Shown here in pieces: positions 1-6,738 of a stretch of DNA of 23,506 nucleotides. The notes beneath the pieces were generated by a model that was not told the origin of the DNA, did not search any database, and was given only the letters and a program-made list of their open reading frames with translations. The translations under genes were made by a program, and so were the position numbers. Origin of the DNA: Actinomycetes bacterium (GTDB taxonomy: Bacteria > Actinomycetota > Acidimicrobiia > Acidimicrobiales > RAAP-2); contig JANXTQ010000171.1 of assembly GCA_025352305.1 (NCBI GenBank), positions 1 to 23,506 of the forward strand, written 5' to 3'. Positions within the stretch are counted from its first letter, which is position 1. Every line of letters begins with the position of its first letter.

Positions 1-13
1 TAAGGAGAAGGTC

Positions 14-226
14 ATGATCTTTGCGAATCTTGCTGGCCCCGATTTCATTATCCTCATCGTCATTGTCGCCGTTTTGTTGTTCGGTGGCGCCGCGATCCCT
101 AAGTTGGCCCGCAACCTCGGTTCGGCCAAAACGGAGTTCGAAAAGGGTCTAAAGAACAAGGACGCCGCTATTGACCCCGCCGTTACCGCCAAGGCGCAAG
201 AGACCAAGTCTCCTGACGTTTCGTAA
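14..226 (+). CDS. tatA: Sec-independent protein translocase subunit TatA
   Basis: This 70-residue protein has the TatA/TatE layout: a short N-terminus, one membrane helix at about residues 8-24, an FGG turn at 23-25, then an amphipathic helix (PKLARNLGSAKTEFEKG) and a charged, disordered tail. TatA subunits oligomerise in the cytoplasmic membrane to form the pathway through which TatC-bound folded proteins with twin-arginine signals pass. The tail is short for an actinobacterial TatA. The start is an ATG preceded by AAGGAG at positions 2-7. The gene ends just before a strong hairpin, so it is probably the last gene of its transcript; no tatC lies in the window. TatA and TatB are hard to separate by sequence, but the short length and FG motif favour TatA. 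The QcrA Rieske protein in this window is a likely substrate. Confidence 0.93.
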   Translation: MIFANLAGPDFIILIVIVAVLLFGGAAIPKLARNLGSAKTEFEKGLKNKDAAIDPAVTAKAQETKSPDVS

Positions 227-240
227 TCTTCGCTGTACTG

Positions 241-269
241 ACGCACCGAGCCACTTTGGCTCGGTGCGT
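241..269 (+). terminator. Terminator hairpin after tatA
   Basis: A perfect 12-bp inverted repeat (ACGCACCGAGCC at 241-252, GGCTCGGTGCGT at 258-269) closes a 5-nt ACTTT loop, 14 bases after the tatA stop. The T-run that follows is weak (TGTCGCGTTT), as is common in GC-rich actinobacteria. It most likely ends tatA transcription and insulates ctaC. Confidence 0.8.
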
Positions 270-440
270 TGTCGCGTTTGACCCCTTCTGGTGGCGTTCG
301 GCACCGATCGAGCGCGCGTATTTTCCGCAATCTATATCGACTTCACTTACCTCGCTGGCGCGGCTCGTCGTCGCTACAAATTGCAGTGCTCCGGCCCTCT
401 CGTGTTCGTAGTCGACGAGAAAACTGACTAAGGTTCGTCT
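270..440 (+). promoter_or_regulatory. Leader/promoter region of ctaCDF
   Basis: The tatA-ctaC gap holds no plausible gene apart from the hairpin at its start. It must carry the promoter of the ctaC-ctaD-ctaF transcript if that hairpin terminates. I see an AT-rich patch (TATATC near 332-337) but no convincing spaced -35/-10 pair, so no promoter is called. AAGG at 430-433 is the only ribosome-binding candidate for the GTG start at 441. Confidence 0.3.
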
Positions 441-1301
441 GTGGATTCGACGCCCCAGCCCCCCCAGGGCAACGCGAACCGCGCCCGTCTTTCTCGACGT
501 GTTCGCGGTCTTTTCGCATTGCCTCTTGCGGCCCTCGTTCTGTCGGGATGCTCGCTACCAACGTTTTACGGTTTCAAAGGTGTGACGACTCAGTCGCAGT
601 CGACGTACCACCTCTGGCAGTGGTTCAGCCTCGCCGCCTTCATTATTGGTGGTTTCGTACTGCTCTTGATTCTCTACGCCGTCATTCGCTATCGGCGCAA
701 GGGCGACTCGATTCCGAAGCAGGTCCAGTACCACATTCCCTTGGAACTGCTGTACACGGTTATTCCGATTGTGATTGTTTTCGTCCTGTTTGCAGCGACG
801 GTGGTCGTTGAAAACAAGGTGACCGCTGAACCGAAGTCATCGTTGACCGTCAATGTCAACGCTTTCAAGTGGGGCTGGAAGTTTCAATATCCGCAGTCCA
901 ACGCCCTGGTTTACGGCCAAACGACCCAGGCGCCAATGTTTCAGATCCCCGTTGACACCAACGTGCATTTCACTTTGACCTCGAGCGACGTGGTGCACGG
1001 TTTTTACATCCGTGAGTTTGACTTTTCTCGCTATGCGCTGCCGGGGATTACTAACACCTTCAACTTCACCGCGGTCAAAACAGGCACCTACTTCGGCCAG
1101 TGCTCACAGTTGTGCGGTCTGTATCACACGTTGATGTATTTTCGGGTCAAAGTCGTCTCGAAGAGTGACTTTGCCGCGTGGGTAGCGCAGTTCAACACCA
1201 AGAAGGGTGCAGCTCGCGCAGAAGCCGGTGCGCTGGCCACTAAGCAGATACTTTCGCCCGGCATTCCCGTAATTCCGGCCACCACCACAGGACAGAAATA
1301 A
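441..1301 (+). CDS. ctaC: Cytochrome c oxidase subunit II (CuA subunit, lipoprotein)
   Basis: The 286-residue protein carries the CuA centre that takes electrons from the cytochrome c domain of the bc complex and passes them to heme a. It has a basic N-terminus, a hydrophobic segment ending in a lipobox (LSGC, Cys37), two membrane helices at about 60-83 and 102-123, and a periplasmic cupredoxin domain. The CuA ligands are visible: His186 (VVHGFY), Cys221, Cys225, His229 and Met232 in CSQLCGLYHTLM. The usual Glu between the cysteines is Gln223; it binds copper through its backbone carbonyl, so function should survive. WGWKFQYP at 144-151 is the aromatic patch typical of the family. The start is GTG with a weak AAGG upstream. 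The stop overlaps the ctaD start (TAATG), indicating coupled translation. Confidence 0.97.
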   Translation: MDSTPQPPQGNANRARLSRRVRGLFALPLAALVLSGCSLPTFYGFKGVTTQSQSTYHLWQWFSLAAFIIGGFVLLLILYAVIRYRRKGDSIPKQVQYHIPLELLYTVIPIVIVFVLFAATVVVENKVTAEPKSSLTVNVNAFKWGWKFQYPQSNALVYGQTTQAPMFQIPVDTNVHFTLTSSDVVHGFYIREFDFSRYALPGITNTFNFTAVKTGTYFGQCSQLCGLYHTLMYFRVKVVSKSDFAAWVAQFNTKKGAARAEAGALATKQILSPGIPVIPATTTGQK

Positions 1302-3028
1302 TGACGGATCTTCTAGAACCCTCGTCGCTCAGCGCTGACAGCCACGGTCACTCCGACGCGGACCACAATTCCGCGTCGCCGCACGACGGTGCGCACCACG
1401 AGCACCACGGTGCGACGGGAATTCTTAACTGGTTGACCTCGACGGACCACAAAGTCATTGGCATGAGTTACACGATTACGTCGGTCGCCATGCTCGTCAT
1501 TGGGGGTGCGTTCGCCATGGTTATCAGAGCGCAGTTGGTGGCTCCGAATAACCATCTCGTCAATTTCTCGCAGTACAACGAACTGTTCACGATGCACGGC
1601 TCAGTCATGATCTATCTCTTTGCCGGACCTTTCGCCTTCGGAGCTCTCGCGAACTTCATTGTGCCGATTCAAATCGGCGCACCGGACATGGCATTTCCCC
1701 GTCTGAACGCACTGTCGTACTGGCTGTATCTAACCGGATCAATAACGATGCTCCTCGGCTTTTTCACTGCGGGCGGCGCGGCCAACTTCGGCTGGGTGGC
1801 TTACGCGCCCCTGTCGGACATCATTAACTCGCCCGGAGCCGGCGCGGACCTATGGATCGGCGCCCTGTTGTTGACCGGATTCTCCGCGATCTTTACCGGC
1901 GTTAACCTCACGGCCACGATTTTCTACTTGCGCGCGCCGGGAATGACCCTATTTCGTATGCCGATCTTTACCTGGAACCTATTGGTGACGGGCATCTTGA
2001 TCCTGTTGGCGTTTCCGGTGCTCACTGCGGGACTCATCATGTTGTTCTGCGATCGGCACTTTCAAACCCATATTTACACGCAACATCTCGGCGGGGTGCC
2101 CGTGCTCTGGCAACATATTTTCTGGTTCTGGGGTCACCCCGAGGTGTACATCCTGGCCTTGCCATTCTTTGGAATGGTCACCGAGATCATTCCGGTTTTT
2201 TCAAAGAAACCGGTCTTTGGTTACAAGGGCATGGTCTTTGCAACTTTGACGATCGCTGCACTCAGTCTCGGCGTGTGGGCGCACCACATGTTCACGACCG
2301 GCGTGGTGTTGTTGCCGTTCTTTTCCATCATGTCGCTGTTGATTGCGGTGCCAACAGGTATCAAGATCTTCAACTGGATCGGCACCATGTGGCGAGGGCA
2401 AATTTGGTTCTCGACGGCCATGTTGATGTCTATTGGGTTTGTGGTGACCTTTCTCATCGGCGGACTCACGGGCATTTACCTAGCCAGTCCCCCGCTGGAC
2501 TTTTTTGCTCACGACACGTACTTCGTCGTAGCGCACTTTCACTCCGTTGTGATGGCCTTGGTCCTCGGTGGAATGGCCGGTCTGTACTACTGGGCACCCA
2601 AGATGACGGGCTATTTACTCAATGAGCGAATTGGCAAATTCCAGTTTTGGCTCCTCTTTATTGGCACCCAACTGCTGACGTTTCCTCAGTACGTTCTCGG
2701 ACTACAAGGCATGCCTCGGCGCATTGCGCAGTACATCTTGGATCCGGGCTGGCAGACGCTTAACATTTGGTCCTCAGTCGGCGGCTTCATGATCGGCTTT
2801 TCGACGTTGCTCTTCGTGGTCAACTTGTGGGTGTCGTGGAAGAAGTATCCCGCCGGAGATAACCCCTGGGACGCTCACACTCTCGAGTGGTACACCACGT
2901 CACCTCCGCCGCACCACAACTTCTATCGCCTGCCCCAGATTCGCTCCGAGCGACCAACGTGGGACGCCAATCACCCCGACAGCAAAGCTCTGGTTCACGG
3001 CCACAACGAAGATGGGGCGGGTCACTGA
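1301..3028 (+). CDS. ctaD: Cytochrome c oxidase subunit I (aa3 type)
   Basis: The 575-residue catalytic subunit reduces O2 to water and pumps protons in the cytoplasmic membrane. Visible ligands are His99 (MHGSVM) and His414 for heme a, His412 for heme a3 (AHFHS), and His279, His328 and His329 for CuB. HPEVY at 279-283 gives the cross-linked His-Tyr pair and the Glu281 of A1-type oxidases. The K-channel Lys355 and Thr352 (PTGIK) and the D-channel entry Asp129 (PDMAFPRLN) are intact. The N-terminus before the first helix is unusually His-rich: eight His between residues 15 and 36. It overlaps ctaC by one base and ctaF by one base (TGATG), so the three are one operon. The family identity is certain; the role of the His-rich tail is unknown. 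Confidence 0.98.
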   Translation: MTDLLEPSSLSADSHGHSDADHNSASPHDGAHHEHHGATGILNWLTSTDHKVIGMSYTITSVAMLVIGGAFAMVIRAQLVAPNNHLVNFSQYNELFTMHGSVMIYLFAGPFAFGALANFIVPIQIGAPDMAFPRLNALSYWLYLTGSITMLLGFFTAGGAANFGWVAYAPLSDIINSPGAGADLWIGALLLTGFSAIFTGVNLTATIFYLRAPGMTLFRMPIFTWNLLVTGILILLAFPVLTAGLIMLFCDRHFQTHIYTQHLGGVPVLWQHIFWFWGHPEVYILALPFFGMVTEIIPVFSKKPVFGYKGMVFATLTIAALSLGVWAHHMFTTGVVLLPFFSIMSLLIAVPTGIKIFNWIGTMWRGQIWFSTAMLMSIGFVVTFLIGGLTGIYLASPPLDFFAHDTYFVVAHFHSVVMALVLGGMAGLYYWAPKMTGYLLNERIGKFQFWLLFIGTQLLTFPQYVLGLQGMPRRIAQYILDPGWQTLNIWSSVGGFMIGFSTLLFVVNLWVSWKKYPAGDNPWDAHTLEWYTTSPPPHHNFYRLPQIRSERPTWDANHPDSKALVHGHNEDGAGH

Positions 3029-3420
3029 TGAGAGTTGAAGCGCGCATCTTGTTGCTTCTCGGTGCCTTTTTCGGTGCCATGTGCGTCGTGTACTGGTTCT
3101 GGGGGCACGAAGACGCCGGATCCATCATGATGCTCGGTGGAACGCTCCTCGGCTTCTTGCCTGGCACGTACTACTACTACTGGAGTCGTCGCATGACCCC
3201 TCGTCCCGAGGACCGCAGTGATGCGACCCTCGAAGAGGGCGCCGGCGTCATTGCAACTTTTCCCGGTTCGTCAATTTTTCCATTCCTGCTCGGAATGGGG
3301 GCGTTCTTAAGCGTGCTCTCCATGGTCTTTGGCGTATGGCTCGCCATACCCGGCGTGGGCCTCATCCTTTGGGCGCTACTGGGCGCGACCGCCGAGAGCC
3401 GTCGAGGTGGCGTGCACTAA
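3028..3420 (+). CDS. ctaF: Cytochrome c oxidase subunit IV (actinobacterial type)
   Basis: The 130-residue protein has four predicted membrane helices at about 7-25, 31-50, 82-102 and 104-122. The loop between the two helix pairs contains YYYYWSRRMTPRPEDR. This two-plus-two topology, the size and the position directly after ctaD match CtaF, the non-catalytic subunit IV of actinobacterial aa3 oxidases in the bcc:aa3 supercomplex. The same frame stays open upstream to about 2887, inside ctaD, but the ATG at 3028 overlaps the ctaD stop and gives the normal length, so it is chosen. Sequence conservation in this family is low, so the call rests on context and topology. Confidence 0.85.
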   Translation: MRVEARILLLLGAFFGAMCVVYWFWGHEDAGSIMMLGGTLLGFLPGTYYYYWSRRMTPRPEDRSDATLEEGAGVIATFPGSSIFPFLLGMGAFLSVLSMVFGVWLAIPGVGLILWALLGATAESRRGGVH

Positions 3421-3464
3421 GCAGCACCTGATTTGCGTTGGGGTTCGCTCAGCGACTGGACGTT

Positions 3465-3483
3465 GCGGCCCGTGTCGGGCCGC
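3465..3483 (+). terminator. GC-rich hairpin between ctaF and the PaiB-like gene
   Basis: An 8-bp perfect inverted repeat (GCGGCCCG, loop TGT, CGGGCCGC) lies 45 bases after the ctaF stop and 18 bases before the ATG at 3502. There is no T-run after it. It may weakly terminate ctaCDF or be a 5'-leader structure of the downstream gene. Its stability also argues against translation starting further upstream at the TTG at 3433. Confidence 0.5.
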
Positions 3484-3501
3484 TATGGAAAACTCTCCTC
3501 A

Positions 3502-4140
3502 ATGCGCGATAACCCCCTGCACGAATCGACGGACGTCGACGTTGTACGCCAACTCATTCGACAGAACCCCTGGGCCACTCTGGTGAGCTCTAACAACGGT
3601 TCCCTCGTCGCGTCGCACTACCCGATCTTGCTGGACGATCTCAGTGATGATCTAGCCGTGCTTACGCACGTGGGGCGCCCGGACGACAAGGTGCACGGTT
3701 TTGGCGACCGAGAAATCATGGTGATTGTCGAAGGTCCCAACGGTTACATCTCACCGAGTTGGTACGAGCCCGGTGAAGTTCGTGCACCGACGTGGAACTT
3801 CACTGTCGCGCACTGCTACGGCGTTCCCGAGATCCTGTCGGAAGACGAAACTCTGTCGGTCTTGGCCAAAATAGTTGCTCGCTTCGAGCAGTTCGTTGAG
3901 AAACCAATGATGCTCAATCTCGAATGGGGACGGCCGATTGCCCGTGGCACCGTTGGGATCCGAATCCCTATTACGCACTTCGTGTGCAAAGTAAAATTGA
4001 GCCAAGACAAGAGCCATCTCACACAACAACAAATACTTCGCGAACTACGTAAATCGGGTCCCTATCAAAACGATGCTCTCGCTGATGATATGAAACGAGT
4101 ACTGGACGTCGACGAGGGAAATATTTCTCATTCACTCTGA
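3502..4140 (+). CDS. PaiB-like FMN-binding split-barrel protein
   Basis: The 212-residue product matches the PaiB / FMN-binding negative transcriptional regulator family. Landmarks in the expected order are IRQNPWATLVSS (19-30), ASHYPILLD (37-45), GPNGYISPSWY (78-88), PTWNF (96-100) and KVKLSQDKS (163-171). Bacillus PaiB represses sporulation and protease genes, but most homologues are uncharacterised flavin- or heme-binding split-barrel proteins, so a regulatory role here is only inferred. The ATG at 3502 is chosen over a TTG at 3433 because family members begin a few residues before the DxxxxxxLIR segment, GGAAA lies upstream, and a strong hairpin fills the intervening leader. The 3' third is more AT-rich than the respiratory genes. 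It is separated from ctaF by 81 bases. Confidence 0.8.
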   Translation: MRDNPLHESTDVDVVRQLIRQNPWATLVSSNNGSLVASHYPILLDDLSDDLAVLTHVGRPDDKVHGFGDREIMVIVEGPNGYISPSWYEPGEVRAPTWNFTVAHCYGVPEILSEDETLSVLAKIVARFEQFVEKPMMLNLEWGRPIARGTVGIRIPITHFVCKVKLSQDKSHLTQQQILRELRKSGPYQNDALADDMKRVLDVDEGNISHSL

Positions 4141-4196
4141 GTCGCCGGTTGTGTGGAAGGCTCCATTGAAGTCGCGTACGCCGTATAGAAAGAATC

Positions 4197-4667
4197 ATGA
4201 CTTTCATAGAACGAAAAGCGGTCATTTCCGAAACTTTCAGCACGCGCGTCTGCGCGACGGTGGCTGTTGCGAGTTTGCTCGGGATCCTTGCAACTTTCAT
4301 CCGGTGGTGGGGAATCTCTGGTGCCGATACTGGACAAACGTTTAGTTACGACCACGGTTACGGCGCTGCTCAAATGACCTATCCACTAGCTGTTGGATAT
4401 GGGGGAATTTTTATTCTCGCCGCATTAAGTTTCCGACGACATGAACCCATCAAAGGAATGTTTTCTGCGCCGTTGGCGGTGCTTGTCTTGCTCAGCACCA
4501 TCGTTGGATACTTCGTGTCCATTATTGGAGCGGATAGTGCGTTTCGTCGTACAACATCTCAGACTGTCGTTCTGGCGACTCCTTCGCAGGGCATGTTTCT
4601 CAGCCTCGTCTGTTCGATTGTGCTGACAGGTCTGTGCATCCGAGACGCGAAACGACAACGAAGCTGA
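4197..4667 (+). CDS. Unrecognised four-helix membrane protein
   Basis: I do not recognise this 156-residue protein. It has four predicted membrane helices at about 18-36, 62-79, 88-112 and 131-148. A short extracytoplasmic-looking loop lies between helices 1 and 2 (SGADTGQTFSYDHGYGAAQ), and the C-terminus is basic. The hydrophobic periodicity and the ATG preceded by an AGAAAGA stretch support a real gene. It follows the PaiB-like gene by 56 bases in the same direction, so it may share its transcript. Base composition is more AT-rich than the respiratory genes, which may mean a different origin or weak selection. No motif suggests a function. Confidence 0.6.
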   Translation: MTFIERKAVISETFSTRVCATVAVASLLGILATFIRWWGISGADTGQTFSYDHGYGAAQMTYPLAVGYGGIFILAALSFRRHEPIKGMFSAPLAVLVLLSTIVGYFVSIIGADSAFRRTTSQTVVLATPSQGMFLSLVCSIVLTGLCIRDAKRQRS

Positions 4668-4728
4668 GCGCGCCTGGCTCAGTCGTTGTGCGAGGCGAGC
4701 TACGGGCAACTCAGTTGACCGGCAACTC
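4664..4728. repeat. Short inverted and direct repeats after the membrane-protein gene
   Basis: CTGAGC (4664-4669) and GCTCAG (4677-4682) form a 6-bp stem that includes the stop codon of the upstream gene. Further on, GGCAACTC occurs twice, at 4705-4712 and 4721-4728. An AGTTG between the copies can pair with either CAACT, so two alternative small stems are possible. This could be a weak terminator zone or chance; no T-run follows. Confidence 0.3.
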
Positions 4729-4764
4729 GCTGCGCGGGGCGACGGATCGATCAGATTCCACTGT

Positions 4765-4787
4765 CAACGATGTCAATCGTTGCTTTT
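4765..4787 (+). terminator. Candidate terminator in the convergent gap
   Basis: CAACGA (4765-4770), loop TGTCAA and TCGTTG (4777-4782) form a 6-bp stem followed by CTTTT at 4783-4787. It sits between the rightward membrane-protein gene and the leftward MBL gene, where a terminator is expected. The stem is short. Immediately after lies a 13-base AT-rich palindrome, AAAATC-A-GATTTT at 4790-4802. The rest of the gap up to 4890 shows nothing recognisable. Confidence 0.45.
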
Positions 4788-4890
4788 CTAAAATCAGATT
4801 TTTGTCAACATGCCTTCGGCACTGTCGTACTCGAACCAAGGTTTCGACTGCGTTGTGCGCGTCACTGACGAGTAAGAAGTAGTTCGATTT

Positions 4891-5730
4891 TTATGCGGAT
4901 TCAATCGTTACCGACGTTAAGTCATCGCCGAGAATGAGTTGACCGGTGAAGGCTGTGGCGAGCCCTCGCCATTCGTCGTACTGACCCAGCGCGGGTGCAG
5001 GAACGTAGTGGGTCAAAATCAACGTGGCGACTTGGGCACGCTGAGCGCTATCGGCGGCCTGAGCGACCGATGAGTGATAGTCCAAGATGTCATTGAATCG
5101 AGCACTCGGCACCAGTTTTACGAGGTCCTCTCGAATGGCCGTTTGTACGTAGGCGGTGGCACCCACCAGTAACTCGTCGAGCGTCGCACAGGGCACTCCG
5201 TCACCGGCCAGAACGACCGACGTGGCGTCTATTTCAACGCGGTAGGCAACGGTGGGCGCAACCGGTCGATGATCTGTTTCGCCCACCCGAACCTGAAAAC
5301 CACCGACCGCGAATACGTCGCCGGGAATTACTTCGTTAACAACCGGTGCGGGCTCATAAGTGAGGTCGTTGTGGTGCGCCAAGCGATATCCAACGTCGGG
5401 TTCCAACATCTCGAGCAGTTTGTCGACGACCTGGCGAGTGCCGGGCGGTCCGTAGATGGCGAGGGGTGTGGGCGAGCTCGTCATCACCCAGTGAGTCGTG
5501 ATGACGTCGTTGAGATCGCAGATGTGGTCACTATGCAGGTGCGTGAGCAAGACAGCGTTCAACATGACGGGGAGCACTCCGGCAGCGCTCAGACGCATCA
5601 CCACGCCTCGACCGGCGTCAACCAGCAGATTCACTCCCGCGCCTTGAACCAGGGTCGACGGACCCGCTCGGTGCGGATCCGGCAACGGCGATCCCGTGCC
5701 GAGTAGCACGATGGTGATCGATCCACTCAT
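4891..5730 (-). CDS. RNase Z-like metallo-beta-lactamase fold hydrolase
   Basis: The 279-residue protein opens with the RNase Z/ElaC-type strand (LLGTGSPLPDPHRAGPS), followed by the metal motif THLHSDH with His64, His66, Asp68 and His69. Further metal ligands are likely His154 (ETDHRP), Asp177 (LAGDG) and His241 (LTHYVP), with His219 nearby. The fold hydrolyses phosphodiesters or other esters with two zinc ions. True RNase Z has an exosite arm and a GDT motif; here there is no arm and GDT is GDG, so a small-molecule hydrolase of the arylsulfatase/phosphodiesterase branch is more likely than tRNA processing. No signal peptide, so cytoplasmic. The start ATG overlaps the stop of the upstream glycosidase-like gene (ATGA), making it the last gene of the ctaE-qcrCAB transcript. 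Confidence 0.85.
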   Translation of the reverse strand: MSGSITIVLLGTGSPLPDPHRAGPSTLVQGAGVNLLVDAGRGVVMRLSAAGVLPVMLNAVLLTHLHSDHICDLNDVITTHWVMTSSPTPLAIYGPPGTRQVVDKLLEMLEPDVGYRLAHHNDLTYEPAPVVNEVIPGDVFAVGGFQVRVGETDHRPVAPTVAYRVEIDATSVVLAGDGVPCATLDELLVGATAYVQTAIREDLVKLVPSARFNDILDYHSSVAQAADSAQRAQVATLILTHYVPAPALGQYDEWRGLATAFTGQLILGDDLTSVTIESA

Positions 5731-6731
5731 TTGCTCTCCGTCGTGCTGGGACAGTGTGTACCCGCGAAGCGAACGTAGTGAGCGGACTTCTTGCCGGGCG
5801 TGCCCGGCCCATTAGTCACGATGGAACAGTGAACTGAGTTCGGCTCGGCCATTACGACAAAGAAGTCTCGTAGCCACGACGTCGAGAGTACTTCGGGACG
5901 GTGCTTTGACGCCGCCAATGAGTACGTGAATCGTTGGCTGATGTGGTGCAGAGGTCGCTGAGCGAGCCCCATAATCGGCCAGTACGGATTGATGTCAAGT
6001 TCCACCGCCTCCACGGCGCCGGCGGCCCGTAGTGCTCGCGCGAGCTGCAGGGGACTCACCAAACTCATGGTTCCCACGTACAGAACATTCCCCGCCGCAT
6101 CCACGCCAAGCGCCGTACGAGGGACGTCGGGACTTGGTCCGAACCACGAACCCCAGGCGGAGAGGTTTCCCATCAACGCGCTCGAGGCAATCACGCTTCG
6201 ATCGATCAACAACGGCAGGTTCTGTCGATACGACACCGCGCCAAAGTGGCGCCGCGGAATATCGCGACCCCAACGGCCGATGATCAAAGTTCCGTGAGCG
6301 TCAATCGCGATGGTTCCCATACCTCGGATCATCGGGACCAGCGTCACGTTGTCCGCCATGACCCCACCGGCACCAGCCCTTACCTTGAATCCACCGTTAA
6401 ACACCCCCACAACGCCGACAGTGCCCTCCGAGGACCACGACACGTGCGAGGTGGTGTCGCCGCCCAACGCGGTCTTAGCGTTGGGCGGATCGAGATATCC
6501 CGCGTGCCAGTGAAACGCGGTGGCCCCTTTGTGGAATCGAGCCACCGTGAACTGTCCGTTGCCCACGACGACATTCGCTCGATCAATGACAACACCTCGG
6601 TCCGAGCGACTGACGACGTTCCACGACGAACTGGACGCGAACGCCGAAAAGGGACCGCTCACGAGTAACCCAATACTCGCAACAACGCTCAACGCGCTCA
6701 GTAACACTTTCGAACGCGCACCAATGCGCAT
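5727..6731 (-). CDS. Exported phosphodiester glycosidase-like (NAGPA/DUF2233) protein
   Basis: The 334-residue protein has a signal peptide (basic start, hydrophobic 9-30, AFA-S at about 30-33) and probably acts outside the membrane. FNGGF at 111-115, a turn GTIAIDAHGTLIIG at 139-152, and RTALGVDAAGNVLYV at 205-219 are hallmarks of the phosphodiester glycosidase (NAGPA-type) domain. That family removes sugar residues linked by phosphodiesters. The usual late LDGGGS motif is replaced here by ELDINPYW (244-251), so activity cannot be assumed. Three Cys occur only near the C-terminus or after (Cys303 region and the penultimate segment), possibly a disulfide. It lies 7 bases after qcrB and overlaps the MBL gene by 4 bases, so it is probably co-transcribed with the bc complex genes. 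Confidence 0.72.
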   Translation of the reverse strand: MRIGARSKVLLSALSVVASIGLLVSGPFSAFASSSSWNVVSRSDRGVVIDRANVVVGNGQFTVARFHKGATAFHWHAGYLDPPNAKTALGGDTTSHVSWSSEGTVGVVGVFNGGFKVRAGAGGVMADNVTLVPMIRGMGTIAIDAHGTLIIGRWGRDIPRRHFGAVSYRQNLPLLIDRSVIASSALMGNLSAWGSWFGPSPDVPRTALGVDAAGNVLYVGTMSLVSPLQLARALRAAGAVEAVELDINPYWPIMGLAQRPLHHISQRFTYSLAASKHRPEVLSTSWLRDFFVVMAEPNSVHCSIVTNGPGTPGKKSAHYVRFAGTHCPSTTESK

Positions 6732-6738
6732 TAACTAC

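Noticed and set aside
2275..2625. Plus-strand open frame inside ctaD
   Set aside because: Lies wholly within a certain ctaD and has no hydrophobic or domain pattern of its own.
2887..3027. Extended N-terminus of CtaF reading into ctaD
   Set aside because: It would overlap ctaD by 141 bases and add a non-hydrophobic, low-complexity segment; the ATG at 3028 is coupled to the ctaD stop.
3433..3501. TTG start at 3433 extending the PaiB-like protein by 23 residues
   Set aside because: The extension contains a strong hairpin and has no family match; the ATG at 3502 gives the usual PaiB length.
4634..4882. Small open frame in the convergent gap
   Set aside because: Composition is Arg/Thr/Ser-rich without a ribosome site, and it covers the repeats and hairpins in the gap.
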